Below, piece by piece: positions 36,100 through 45,197 of a stretch of 64,000 nucleotides of DNA (its first letter is position 1; each line of letters begins with the position of its first letter). This DNA is from Emticicia sp. BO119 (GTDB lineage: Bacteria; Bacteroidota; Bacteroidia; Cytophagales; Spirosomataceae). The stretch is taken from positions 1 through 64,000 of the forward strand of contig NZ_JACETV010000013.1 of assembly GCF_013912375.1 (NCBI RefSeq), written 5' to 3'. The notes beneath the pieces are model-generated. The model ran no database searches. It had not been told where the DNA came from and saw only the letters and a program-made list of their open reading frames with translations. The position numbers were made by a program, and so were the translations under genes.

Positions 36100-36693
36100 A
36101 TGACAGAATTTTTTATTTTTTTAAAATTAGGTTATCAGCACATAACCGATATTAATGGCTATGACCATATTCTTTTTGTAGTAGCTTTATGTGCCATATA
36201 TCGCATAACCGATTGGAAAAAAATACTGGTTCTTGTTACCGCATTTACCATTGGGCACTCAATTACTTTAGCGTTAGCCGCCTTAAATATAATTGATTAC
36301 AGTACCGACCTCATAGAGTTTCTGATTCCTGTAACAATCATCTTTACCTGCATCACTAATCTTTTCCATAAGAGTAGCGATAGTATATTAGACAAAGAAA
36401 GTTTTTCGCCTGTCAGGTATATTCTGGCACTTGGCTTTGGATTGATTCATGGCATGGGGTTTTCCAATTATCTGCGCAGTTTATTAGGTAGAGACGAAAA
36501 TATTATTCCACAATTACTGGCCTTTAATATCGGGCTTGAATTTGGTCAGGTATTAATTGTTTCTATTGCAATGATGCTTTCATTTTTAGTTCTGAGCGGT
36601 TTTCAGGTGAGAAAACATACCTGGAATCTGATTCTTTCGAGTTTCGTAGCTGGGGTAGCCTTTAAATTAATGACTGAAAAATGGTTTTTCTAA
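36100..36693 (+). CDS. HupE/UreJ-like membrane protein
   Basis: The protein has 197 residues from the ATG at 36100. It has about six transmembrane helices with histidine-containing turns, GYQHITDINGYDHILFVVAL, AFTIGHSITLAL and LIHGMGFSNYL, which match the HupE/UreJ_2 group. Relatives have been proposed to move nickel or cobalt, but most members are uncharacterised. It is divergent from the AlkB gene, with which it shares an 88-bp intergenic region. Confidence 0.82.
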   Translation: MTEFFIFLKLGYQHITDINGYDHILFVVALCAIYRITDWKKILVLVTAFTIGHSITLALAALNIIDYSTDLIEFLIPVTIIFTCITNLFHKSSDSILDKESFSPVRYILALGFGLIHGMGFSNYLRSLLGRDENIIPQLLAFNIGLEFGQVLIVSIAMMLSFLVLSGFQVRKHTWNLILSSFVAGVAFKLMTEKWFF

Positions 36694-36796
36694 AGAGAAT
36701 ATCCCCTAAATTGCGTGATTATCGGTGCATAAATTTCTCTAATTTCGCATAAATTTTATACATCATCTGAACTGTATTAAACCTTCATCTCAAAGC

Positions 36797-39175
36797 ATGA
36801 AAAAACTATCTATTTTTATTGGTTTGGTGATTTGTGGAAGTTTGTCTGTCAATGCACAACAAGCACCCACTACCCAATACAACGCCAATACCAGGTTCGA
36901 ACAAATGGGTACAGGCTTGCCTACACCCAACACCTTCCGTACGGCTGCTGGCGCGCCTGGCAGAGACTATTGGCAACAAAAAGCTGATTATGATATCAAA
37001 GCCGAATTAGACGATACTAACCAGAGTATCACAGGCACCGAAAAAATTACTTATACCAACAATGCGCCCGAAGAATTACGTTACCTCTGGTTACAATTAG
37101 ACCAGAACGTATTCTCAAAAAACTCAGATGGTAATATCACCCGCCAGAGTGCCATTAACCCAACCAATGGTTCAAGTTTTACTACATTGGGCAATTTAAG
37201 TGGAGCGAATGATAAAGACTATGGCTATAAGATTTCTGCCGTAAAAGATGCCACGGGCAAAGACCTACGCTATACTATTAATGGTACCATGATGCGTGTT
37301 GACTTGCCTGCCCCATTGGCTAAGGGTATGCAGTTCGTGTTTCAGGTCGACTGGAAATTTAATATCATTGATTTGAAATCGGTTGGTGGTAGAAGTGGTT
37401 ATGAGCTTTTTCCGAAAGATGGCAATATTTTATATGAAATCGCTCAGTGGTTTCCTCGTATGGCGGTTTATGATGATGTAAACGGCTGGCAACATAAACA
37501 ATTTTTAGGTCAGGGAGAATTTACGTTGCCTTTCGGAGATTATAAAGTAGCTTTAACAGTACCAAACGATATGGTATTGGGTGCAACAGGAGAGTTGCAA
37601 AATGCAAAAGAGGTTTTATCAGCTACGCAGATGAAGCGTTTAGAGCAAGCTAAAACAGCTAAGTCGCCAGTAGAGATTGTCACACAAGCAGAAGCCGAAG
37701 CCGCAGAGAAAGGCAAGCCAACTGGTAAGAAAACCTGGATATATGCAGCCAAAAACGTACGTGATTTTGCCTTTGCTACTTCCCGTAAATTTATCTGGGA
37801 TGCCATGCAGGTCGATGTAGAAGGTAAAAAAGTATGGGCCATGTCTTTGTATCCAAAAGAAGCCAATCCGCTTTGGGGACAATACTCAACCCGTGTAGTA
37901 GCACATACGCTTGTTAATTACTCAAAACGCTCAGTAGCTTATCCTTATCCGGTGGCTTATTCAGTACATGGTTCGGTAGGCGGTATGGAATACCCGATGA
38001 TGAGCTTTAACGGTGCTCGTCCGGAAGCAGACGGTACCTATTCAGAAGGCACTAAGAACTTCCTGATTCTGGTAGTTATTCATGAAGTAGGTCATAACTT
38101 CTTCCCGATGATTGTAAACTCTGACGAACGTCAATGGTCATGGATGGACGAAGGCTTAAACTCATTCCTGGAAGGATTAACCTGTCTGGAATGGGATAGA
38201 AACTTCCCTGCTACAGGTATCGAACCTCAATACATTACTAACTACATGAAACTGGATGCAGATAAGCAAAATTCAATCATGAGTAGTTCTGATAATATTA
38301 TTCCGGGTACTTTTGGCCCGAATGCTTATTCAAAACCTGCTACCGGTCTGAATATCCTCCGTGAGACTATTATGGGCCGTGAACTATTTGATTATGCTTT
38401 CAAGGAATATGCACGTCGTTGGGCATTTAAACACCCGACACCCGCCGACTTCTTCCGAACTATGGAAGATGCTTCCGGCGTTGATTTGGATTGGTTCTGG
38501 AAAGGCTGGTTCTATGGTGTTGAACCAGCAGACCAGGCGATTGCTAATGTAGAATGGTATAGCATAGATACCCAAGACCCTGCTAAACAAAAAGCAATGG
38601 CAAAAGCGGATGCCGATGCCAAGAGAGAGACTTTGAGTAATATCCGTAATAAAACAGATATTAAGCAAACGGTTGTTGAGGCAGATTCAACCATGAGAGA
38701 TTTCTATAACTCTTATGATAAATTTGCTGTAACAGATGCTGATAAAAAGAAATATGAGCAATATCTTTCGACGCTAACTGCTGACGAACGCAAAATGATA
38801 GATGAAGGCAAAAATTTCTATGTGATGAGCCTGAAAAATAAAGGCGGTCTTGTAATGCCGGTAATTATCAGAATGGAGTTTGAAGATGGTACCTTTGAAG
38901 ATGTAAGAATACCTGTTGAAATATGGAGAGTGAACGATAAAGAGGTGAAAAAGACATTGATAACCACCAAAAAAGTAGCGAAGTTTAAATTGGATCCTTA
39001 TCACGAAATACCGGATATTGATACTTCAGACAATGCCTTCCCCAAAGAACCTGCGCAACCTACGCGCTTCCAGGCCTTTAAACAAAGAGGTTTTGGCGGT
39101 GGTGGCTCAAATCCGATGCAGGAAGCAAGAAAAAATCAACCGACAGGTGTACAAACAAGTGGAGAGAAGAAATAA
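36797..39175 (+). CDS. Secreted M1-family zinc metallopeptidase
   Basis: The protein has 792 residues with a signal peptide ending VNAQ. The zinc site is H429-E430-V-G-H433 followed 18 residues later by E452 (WMDEGLNSF). The exopeptidase substrate motif is GGMEYP (about 395-400), a variant of GAMEN common in Bacteroidota relatives. A C-terminal region of about 250 residues ends in a low-complexity Gly/Gln-rich tail. It likely acts as a periplasmic or surface aminopeptidase. A clear terminator follows the stop. Confidence 0.92.
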   Translation: MKKLSIFIGLVICGSLSVNAQQAPTTQYNANTRFEQMGTGLPTPNTFRTAAGAPGRDYWQQKADYDIKAELDDTNQSITGTEKITYTNNAPEELRYLWLQLDQNVFSKNSDGNITRQSAINPTNGSSFTTLGNLSGANDKDYGYKISAVKDATGKDLRYTINGTMMRVDLPAPLAKGMQFVFQVDWKFNIIDLKSVGGRSGYELFPKDGNILYEIAQWFPRMAVYDDVNGWQHKQFLGQGEFTLPFGDYKVALTVPNDMVLGATGELQNAKEVLSATQMKRLEQAKTAKSPVEIVTQAEAEAAEKGKPTGKKTWIYAAKNVRDFAFATSRKFIWDAMQVDVEGKKVWAMSLYPKEANPLWGQYSTRVVAHTLVNYSKRSVAYPYPVAYSVHGSVGGMEYPMMSFNGARPEADGTYSEGTKNFLILVVIHEVGHNFFPMIVNSDERQWSWMDEGLNSFLEGLTCLEWDRNFPATGIEPQYITNYMKLDADKQNSIMSSSDNIIPGTFGPNAYSKPATGLNILRETIMGRELFDYAFKEYARRWAFKHPTPADFFRTMEDASGVDLDWFWKGWFYGVEPADQAIANVEWYSIDTQDPAKQKAMAKADADAKRETLSNIRNKTDIKQTVVEADSTMRDFYNSYDKFAVTDADKKKYEQYLSTLTADERKMIDEGKNFYVMSLKNKGGLVMPVIIRMEFEDGTFEDVRIPVEIWRVNDKEVKKTLITTKKVAKFKLDPYHEIPDIDTSDNAFPKEPAQPTRFQAFKQRGFGGGGSNPMQEARKNQPTGVQTSGEKK

Positions 39176-39203
39176 TAAATCGTAGAGAAATTTGCGTAAA
39201 TTT

Positions 39204-39233
39204 AGCCGGAGAGAGCCCTCTCCGGCTTTTTTA
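39204..39233 (+). terminator. Terminator of the M1 peptidase gene
   Basis: AGCCGGAGAG (39204-39213) pairs perfectly with 39218-39227, followed by TTTTTTATT. It excludes any start of the next gene upstream of about 39235. Confidence 0.92.
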
Positions 39234-39254
39234 TTCAACAAACCACCAAATGCC

Positions 39255-40067
39255 ATGCTCTTGCAAACATTAAAACTTTCGATTGAAAAACATATTGCAC
39301 ATGTAATACTGAACCGACCCGAAAAAGCCAACGCGCTTAACCAGTCAGCATGGGATGAAATCAAAGAGATTTTTGAGAATCTGGATGAAAATCCCGACAT
39401 ACGGGTCATTATTCTGGAAGGAGGAGAAAGCAATCATTTCTGCGCAGGTATCGATTTAAGTTTGCTGATGTCGGTATCACAAACTGATATTACCTGTGAG
39501 GGTAGGAGAAGAGAAAAAGTCAGGAAGGATGTATTCTGTTTACAAGCTCCGATTAACGCTATTGAAAACTGCTCGAAGCCTGTTTTAGTGGCGGTTCATG
39601 GGGGTTGTATTGGCGGTGGCATAGACCTGATTTGCGCTTGCGATATGCGCTATTGCACCGAAGACGCCTACTTCACCATTAAAGAAATAGATATGGGCAT
39701 GGTAGCCGATTTAGGCACGCTACAACGACTGCCTAAACTTATCGGTGACGGCTTAGTACGTGAAATGGCCTATACTGGGAGAAATGTTGACGGCAAAGAA
39801 GCAGAGAAAATAGGCATTGTCAATCGGACTTTTCCTGATAAAAATACGATGATGGATGAGGTATTCAAATTAGCTGCTACCATTGCTTCTAAATCTCCCT
39901 TATCTATTCGCGGCACTAAACATATCCTACTACACACCAGAGACCATTCTGTAGCTGATGGACTGAATTATATGGCAACCTGGAATGCAGCTATGTTACT
40001 ATCAAGCGATTTGCAGGAGGCTTTTATGGCTAAGATGCAGAAGCGGGAGAGTAATTTTGAGGATTGA
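39255..40067 (+). CDS. Delta(3,5)-delta(2,4)-dienoyl-CoA isomerase-like crotonase
   Basis: The protein has 270 residues from the ATG at 39255, chosen because the terminator of the previous gene ends at about 39233. It is a crotonase fold with AGIDLSLLMS and the oxyanion motif HGGCIGGG. The three acids of mammalian dienoyl-CoA isomerase (D176, E196, D204 in rat) map with exact spacing to D124, E144 and D152. KEIDMGMVADLGTLQRLPK is very close to the ECH1 signature. It therefore probably isomerises dienoyl-CoA during oxidation of odd-position double bonds, rather than acting as a general hydratase. Confidence 0.88.
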   Translation: MLLQTLKLSIEKHIAHVILNRPEKANALNQSAWDEIKEIFENLDENPDIRVIILEGGESNHFCAGIDLSLLMSVSQTDITCEGRRREKVRKDVFCLQAPINAIENCSKPVLVAVHGGCIGGGIDLICACDMRYCTEDAYFTIKEIDMGMVADLGTLQRLPKLIGDGLVREMAYTGRNVDGKEAEKIGIVNRTFPDKNTMMDEVFKLAATIASKSPLSIRGTKHILLHTRDHSVADGLNYMATWNAAMLLSSDLQEAFMAKMQKRESNFED

Positions 40068-40094
40068 GAATAAATAGAACAACCACAAACAAAA

Positions 40095-40118
40095 AATCCC
40101 TACCGTATGGCAGGGATT
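40095..40118. terminator. Terminator between crotonase and typA
   Basis: AATCCCTACC (40095-40104) and GGCAGGGATT (40109-40118) pair with one mismatch around GTAT. The minus strand continues into a T run, fitting typA termination; the plus strand has weaker T content. Confidence 0.8.
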
Positions 40119-40144
40119 CTTCTATATATTCTATTTCAATCAGC

Positions 40145-41965
40145 TTACGCCATCGCAAAAGCACCTTTGCTTTCGTAACGTTTACGCTCGTTTTCGTCAA
40201 GGTAAATTTTACGCATACGAATCGACTTAGGCGTGATTTCCAGGTATTCATCTTTCTGGATATACTCCATTGCATCTTCTAATGAGAAGTTGATTTTCGG
40301 AGCAATACGCACATTATCATCAGAACCAGAAGCACGCATATTGGTTAATTTCTTCGCTGTTTGCAGGTTAATCACAATATCATTCTGACGGTTGTGCTCA
40401 CCAACTACCATACCCATATAAATATCTTCATTCGGGTCGATAAAGAATACGCCTCTATCCTGCAATTTATCAATTGAATAAGGAGTAGCCGGACCATTAC
40501 CCATAGAAATCAACGAACCGTTGATACGACCAGGAATAGCACCTTTGAATGGTTCGTAAGCCTTGAAGCGGTGGTTCATGATTGCCTCACCATAAGTAGC
40601 TGTCAGGACATTTGAACGTAAACCAATCAAACCACGGGAAGGGATATTGAACTCAAGGTGTTGTAAATCGCCTTTAGGTTCCATAATCAATAACTCACCT
40701 TTACGTTGTGTTACTAACTCGATTACTTTACCTGCAGTTTCTTCCGGTACATCTACTACCAAAGTTTCAACCGGTTCTAATCTTTCACCGTTTTCACCTT
40801 CTTTATATAATACCTGTGGCTGGCCAACCTGTAACTCATATCCTTCACGACGCATCGTTTCAATCAATACAGATAAGTGAAGAATACCACGACCAAATAC
40901 AATAAATTTATCTTCTGTTTCACCTGTCTCTACACGTAAGGCAAGGTTTTTCTCAGTTTCTTTCATCAAACGGTCACGTAAGTGGCGCGAAGTAACGAAT
41001 TTACCTTCTTTACCAAAGAACGGAGAGTTATTGATGGTGAACAACATATTCATTGTTGGCTCATCAATAGAAATACGTGGTAATGCTTCCGGATTTTCAG
41101 CATCAGCAATAGTATCTCCAATTTCAAAATCTTCGATACCTGTTACTGCACAAATCTCACCAGAACCTACTTCAGTCACTCTTGCTTTTCCAAGACCTTC
41201 AAATACGTGTAATTCTTTGATACGCATCTTTTTCGCGCTACCGTCAGCTTTCAAAAGTGCTACCTGCATACCTTCTTTCAAAACCCCTCTTGCCACCCGG
41301 CCGATAGCAATACGACCTACGAAAGATGAATAGTCCAAAGAAGTAATCTGCATTTGCGCAGTACCATCTACTACCGGAGAAGCCGGAATATTAGCAACAA
41401 TGGCATCCAGTAACGGGATAATGTCTGTCGTTGGTTTTTTCCAGTCGGTGCTCATCCAGCCTTGTTTTGATGAACCATACAAGCAAGGGAAGTCCAATTG
41501 ATCTTCAGTTGCATCAAGGTTAAACATCAAATCGAAAACCTGCTCGTGAACTTCTTCAGGACGACAGTTCTCTTTATCTACTTTATTAACAACTACAATT
41601 GGTTTTAGGCCTAATTGTAGAGCTTTTCCTAATACGAAACGGGTTTGAGGCATTGGTCCCTCAAAAGCATCAACTAATAAAATAACACCATCAGCAAGTT
41701 TTAACACACGCTCTACCTCGCCACCGAAGTCGGCGTGGCCTGGAGTATCTATAATATTGATTTTAACATCGTTATAACGTACCGATACGTTTTTCGACAC
41801 AATGGTGATTCCGCGCTCACGTTCCAAATCGTTGTTGTCAAGAATTAAATCACCGAATTCCTGATTCTCTCTGAAAATTTTTGAAGCATGAATAATTTTG
41901 TCAACCAACGTTGTTTTACCGTGGTCAACGTGGGCAATAATGGCAATGTTTCTAATGTTTTGCAT
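40145..41965 (-). CDS. typA: Translational GTPase TypA/BipA
   Basis: The protein has 606 residues, full length. G1 is [10 protein letters not shown]3 [15 protein letters not shown]4 NKVDKE. Switch I includes [13 protein letters not shown]. Domain II, the EF-G-like domains III and V, and the TypA-specific C-terminal domain ([19 protein letters not shown]...) follow in order. TypA binds the ribosome and aids 50S assembly and growth at low temperature or under stress in other bacteria. A -7 box at 42057-42064 lies about 90 bp upstream. Confidence 0.97.
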   Translation of the reverse strand: MQNIRNIAIIAHVDHGKTTLVDKIIHASKIFRENQEFGDLILDNNDLERERGITIVSKNVSVRYNDVKINIIDTPGHADFGGEVERVLKLADGVILLVDAFEGPMPQTRFVLGKALQLGLKPIVVVNKVDKENCRPEEVHEQVFDLMFNLDATEDQLDFPCLYGSSKQGWMSTDWKKPTTDIIPLLDAIVANIPASPVVDGTAQMQITSLDYSSFVGRIAIGRVARGVLKEGMQVALLKADGSAKKMRIKELHVFEGLGKARVTEVGSGEICAVTGIEDFEIGDTIADAENPEALPRISIDEPTMNMLFTINNSPFFGKEGKFVTSRHLRDRLMKETEKNLALRVETGETEDKFIVFGRGILHLSVLIETMRREGYELQVGQPQVLYKEGENGERLEPVETLVVDVPEETAGKVIELVTQRKGELLIMEPKGDLQHLEFNIPSRGLIGLRSNVLTATYGEAIMNHRFKAYEPFKGAIPGRINGSLISMGNGPATPYSIDKLQDRGVFFIDPNEDIYMGMVVGEHNRQNDIVINLQTAKKLTNMRASGSDDNVRIAPKINFSLEDAMEYIQKDEYLEITPKSIRMRKIYLDENERKRYESKGAFAMA

Positions 41966-42056
41966 TGAAGTCTAACTGTTATCGTAATGCGTCAATCTTT
42001 ACCCCGACACATCACGGATAAACGACTAACGAACTACACCTTTTTAAAATAAACTG

Positions 42057-42064
42057 CAAAATTA
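42057..42064 (-). promoter_or_regulatory. -7 element (TAATTTTG) of typA
   Basis: On the minus strand TAATTTTG matches TAnnTTTG, 91 bp before the typA start codon. No well-spaced -33 was found. Confidence 0.5.
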
Positions 42065-42232
42065 GAAAAATACAATGAGAAATCCTCATTTTTCTATAAT
42101 AATCCTATGATTATCAAATTGTTAATAAGAATAGTACAAAAAATGAAGCGTTTTGCAGAGTAGAGTATTTAAAGAAAGTATATACGAAAGTCTTGAAAAA
42201 GTATAAGTTTATTGATGAATATAGCCACACAC

Positions 42233-42250
42233 AAAAAGTATAGACTTTTT
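42233..42250 (-). terminator. Short terminator after the small lipoprotein gene
   Basis: AAAAAGT (42233-42239) pairs with ACTTTTT (42244-42250) around ATAG. It lies 31 bp past the lipoprotein stop. It is AT-only apart from two pairs, so it is weak. Confidence 0.5.
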
Positions 42251-42280
42251 TAAATGAAAATGTAAAACTGTTTATTAGGT

Positions 42281-42790
42281 TTAAAACTCATTCAGAATAA
42301 TCACTTTCGATTCTATGGTATTAGATAAATTCCCTGATCGGTCTTTAATGGTAACCTGATATTTCAGAGAGTCTTTTTTAGGTGTAAAATCCTGAAAATA
42401 CACAAATGAATAATCAAGCGTTCCTTCAATAGGCCCCTTTTTATTATCTACTTTCAAACGTGGGAAAAACCCTGAATAGGTTACATCAGGAATTACTTCT
42501 TGGAAAACGCCTTTTTTCTGACGAAAAATACGCACAATATAATTGAAGTCCTGATTCGTTACGGCTGTCTTTTTTTCTTCTTCATTCAGCCCTAAATCTC
42601 CATCTCCATCCTGAAACTTGATTGTCAGAATAACCGAGTCTTTCTTTGAGCCTGAAAACTGGTCTAATCTGATTTCCTTACGTAAATCTTTGAACTCAAT
42701 ATAGGGTTTTATATCAAATGATACCTCTTTGTAACAACCTGTAACCAAAGCCACTACACTAAAAACAACCAATACTGAAACCTTTTTCAT
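42281..42790 (-). CDS. Small lipoprotein of unknown function
   Basis: The protein has 169 residues with lipobox LVTGC. After the lipid Cys there is a single beta-rich domain with an acidic turn, FQDGDGDLGLNEEE, that could bind calcium, and a C-terminal strand set VTIKDRSGNLSNTIES. Proteins of this form are widespread in Bacteroidota and lack a known role. It is divergent from the LuxE-like gene; the long hairpin element at 42867-42966 lies between them. Confidence 0.8.
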   Translation of the reverse strand: MKKVSVLVVFSVVALVTGCYKEVSFDIKPYIEFKDLRKEIRLDQFSGSKKDSVILTIKFQDGDGDLGLNEEEKKTAVTNQDFNYIVRIFRQKKGVFQEVIPDVTYSGFFPRLKVDNKKGPIEGTLDYSFVYFQDFTPKKDSLKYQVTIKDRSGNLSNTIESKVIILNEF

Positions 42791-42866
42791 TTCTTATCTG
42801 TAATTTTATAAGCAATTTAGTATAAAAAAGATAGTTTAGTGTTTGAAACCATAAAATTTTGTTGCT

Positions 42867-42966
42867 GAAGTTGTTTAGGATTTTAATTTATTTTTAAAAA
42901 TAGTGGTGTTTTGGGCGAACCAAATCAACACATTTTTAAATGAAAGAAATAATCCTAAACAACTTC
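42867..42966. repeat. 100-nt MITE-like long hairpin element
   Basis: A perfect 16-bp inverted repeat, GAAGTTGTTTAGGATT (42867-42882) with 42951-42966, encloses further pairings: 42893-42901 with 42932-42940 (9 bp), 42906-42910 with 42927-42931 (5 bp) and TTGG/CCAA (42911-42914 with 42920-42923) around a GCGAA loop. In total about 34 bp are in one folded unit. An extra CCTAAAC copy occurs at 42974-42980, 20 bp after the one in the right arm. It is a small non-autonomous mobile element or a structured regulatory element; I cannot tell which. Confidence 0.6.
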
Positions 42967-42999
42967 GTTCTCTCCTAAACTATTAATTAATCTTTTTAC

Positions 43000-44064
43000 A
43001 TGGGTATTCGTGACGAACTAAAATCGGCGGTATTGCAAATCAATGATCATTCTCAGAATTCACATACTTTTGAGGAATTGGCTTTAGAAATCTTTCGCTT
43101 TCAGGCAGTTGCCAATCCGGTCTATCAAGAGTATTTAGGTTTTCTAAGAGTTAACCCTCAAAAAATTGATCGTTTAGATAAAATTCCTTTTTTACCAATT
43201 CAGTTTTTCAAGTATCACAAAGTTATTACCGATCATGCACCTACGCAAATGGTCTTTGAAAGTAGTGGTACTACCCAACAGAATACCAGTAAACATTATG
43301 TGAGCGACCTACCTTTTTATGAGCACATCAGTCAGAAGATTTTTGAGCAGTTTTATGGCCCTCTTACCGACTATCACATACTGGCACTACTACCTTCGTA
43401 TCTTGAACGAAATAACTCGTCTTTGGTGTATATGGTGCAGAGTTTTATTTATCGCACTTTTTCGCGTGAGTCAGGATTCTACTTACATAACACCACAGAA
43501 TTGCTCGAAAAACTCCACCAGCTATCAGAAAACTCTCAGACACACCGAAAGGTTTTGCTCATAGGTGTAACTTTTGCCTTACTTGATTTAGTGGAAAATG
43601 AAAGGGAATTGGATTTTTTAGACCATTTCAAAGACAAGCTCATAGTAATGGAAACTGGTGGCATGAAAGGCCGAAGAAAAGAATTACTACGCGAAGAAGT
43701 ACACGAAATATTAACCAGCCACTTGCCAATACAACATATACACTCTGAATATGGAATGACCGAATTACTCTCTCAGGGCTACTCCAAAGGCGAAGGCGTT
43801 TTTGAATTACCTGATACCATGAAAATCTTATTGAGGGAAATCAACGACCCATTCAAAATCATTTCATCACAATTCCGTGCAGATACTTCTAAAGAAACAA
43901 CTATTCGTGGGGGAATTAATGTAATAGACCTGGCAAACATAGATTCCTGTAGTTTTATCGAAACACAAGACTTAGGAGCCTATCAGGTAAATAGCCGGCA
44001 ATTTAGTGTTATCGGGCGTTTTGATAATTCAGATATTCGTGGGTGTAATCTGTTAGTACTTTAG
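43000..44064 (+). CDS. LuxE/acyl-protein synthetase-like adenylate-forming enzyme
   Basis: The protein has 354 residues. The adenylate-forming features are ESSGTTQQNTSKH at about residue 88 and the YGMTE motif in HSEYGMTELLSQGY at about 250. The LuxE-like family (PF04443) activates an acyl group as acyl-AMP and passes it on to a protein or CoA. No luciferase or acyl reductase partners are nearby, so a light role is not implied; polysaccharide or lipid acylation is more usual for such solo genes in Bacteroidota (inference). It ends 2 bp before the convergent fructosamine kinase gene. Confidence 0.82.
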   Translation: MGIRDELKSAVLQINDHSQNSHTFEELALEIFRFQAVANPVYQEYLGFLRVNPQKIDRLDKIPFLPIQFFKYHKVITDHAPTQMVFESSGTTQQNTSKHYVSDLPFYEHISQKIFEQFYGPLTDYHILALLPSYLERNNSSLVYMVQSFIYRTFSRESGFYLHNTTELLEKLHQLSENSQTHRKVLLIGVTFALLDLVENERELDFLDHFKDKLIVMETGGMKGRRKELLREEVHEILTSHLPIQHIHSEYGMTELLSQGYSKGEGVFELPDTMKILLREINDPFKIISSQFRADTSKETTIRGGINVIDLANIDSCSFIETQDLGAYQVNSRQFSVIGRFDNSDIRGCNLLVL

Positions 44065-44066
44065 AT

Positions 44067-44948
44067 TCACAAATACCTGTTCAAAGTTCTGAGCACAGGA
44101 GGCAGGTAACTTGTACCAAAAATATTGACGTGTACCATCAGTGGATAAATGTTATAAACAGGTATCCGTTCATCGAAACGGGGTTGTAAAGGAAAACTTT
44201 CGTGGTAGGCCTCATAAAAACGGTTATCGAAACCACCAAAAAGCGAAGTAAAAGCCATTTCCATCTCACGGTTGCCATAATATACGGCCGGGTCAACCAG
44301 ACAAGGATTCCCCTTATCATCAGTAATCACATTACCCGACCATAAATCCCCGTGCAATAAGGCTGGGTTTTCGTTCGGCAACAGATTGGGCAGAGCTTTA
44401 TAAAAATTTTGAAATTTGTCGTATAAGTCTTTGCTGATGAGGTCGTTATAATAAGCAAGCCCTGCCTGAATATTCAACCTTTTTTCGATAAAAAAACTCA
44501 GCCAGTCAGTATAAGGCTCATTGTTTTGTGGCAAAGATCCTATATAATTATTAAAATGTAAACCAAAAAAATCGTTAGTGTTCCGATGGAGTTTAGCTAA
44601 ATTTTGTCCCAACACTTCCCAATAATTAAAGTTAGGCTTAGAGTATTCAATGTTTTCTAAAACCAGGTAATCCTGCCCGTCTCTTCTACCCCAGTTAATT
44701 ACCTCCGGAATCCTTATTACTTCAGCTTCACGCAATAGATTCAATCCTTTAGCTTCTGTTTCAAACATACCTTCGTGGTTACGGGTATTATACTTAATGA
44801 AATACTTCCCTTCATTGGTATGAACCTGCACGGTTATATTGATGCTTCCACCCTGAAGCAAACGATATTCAGTAACCTGCACATCTCGCCCCAATGTCTC
44901 AAAAAAGACACCCTCAAAGAATTGAAATTGGTCTTCTGTCGTTTGCAT
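44067..44948 (-). CDS. Fructosamine/ketosamine-3-kinase family protein
   Basis: The protein has 293 residues with a protein-kinase-like fold. The catalytic loop is LLHGDLWSGNV and the metal-binding loop CLVDPAVYYGNREMEMA. The N-terminal Lys region has GKYFIKYN. Members phosphorylate ketosamines such as fructoselysine or ribuloselysine and so start deglycation of proteins. It is convergent with, and nearly touches, the LuxE-like gene. Confidence 0.92.
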   Translation of the reverse strand: MQTTEDQFQFFEGVFFETLGRDVQVTEYRLLQGGSINITVQVHTNEGKYFIKYNTRNHEGMFETEAKGLNLLREAEVIRIPEVINWGRRDGQDYLVLENIEYSKPNFNYWEVLGQNLAKLHRNTNDFFGLHFNNYIGSLPQNNEPYTDWLSFFIEKRLNIQAGLAYYNDLISKDLYDKFQNFYKALPNLLPNENPALLHGDLWSGNVITDDKGNPCLVDPAVYYGNREMEMAFTSLFGGFDNRFYEAYHESFPLQPRFDERIPVYNIYPLMVHVNIFGTSYLPPVLRTLNRYL

Positions 44949-45197
44949 ATATCTGTCTCCTCAAAGAAATTTTATTAGTGTGCATCTGAAATACTCAGGC
45001 TATTCAGCCAAAACCAGGTTTATCAGCCCTTGGTTTAAATATACTCCTGTCTCAATACGGTTAGCAAAATAAAAAATTCTCATTAAATTTTCCGAACTTT
45101 GTCTTAGATATTAAGCGTAACTCAGAAAAGCTTTATAAAAAATATTAACGCAGGTACAACAGATTTTATTCTCAGATTATAATATTCCTGATTATTC

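Larger units (their letters stand above)
41966..42280. other. Intergenic region between typA and the small lipoprotein gene
   Basis: About 315 AT-rich bp contain the typA -7 element and a short terminator for the lipoprotein gene. I see no gene. Confidence 0.7.

Noticed and set aside
39192-39254. N-terminal extension of the crotonase to 39192
   Set aside because: It would start inside the terminator hairpin of the M1 peptidase gene and adds non-homologous residues.
43000-44064. Bioluminescence (lux) locus from the LuxE-like gene
   Set aside because: No luciferase or acyl reductase genes are nearby; solo LuxE-like enzymes are common in Bacteroidota.
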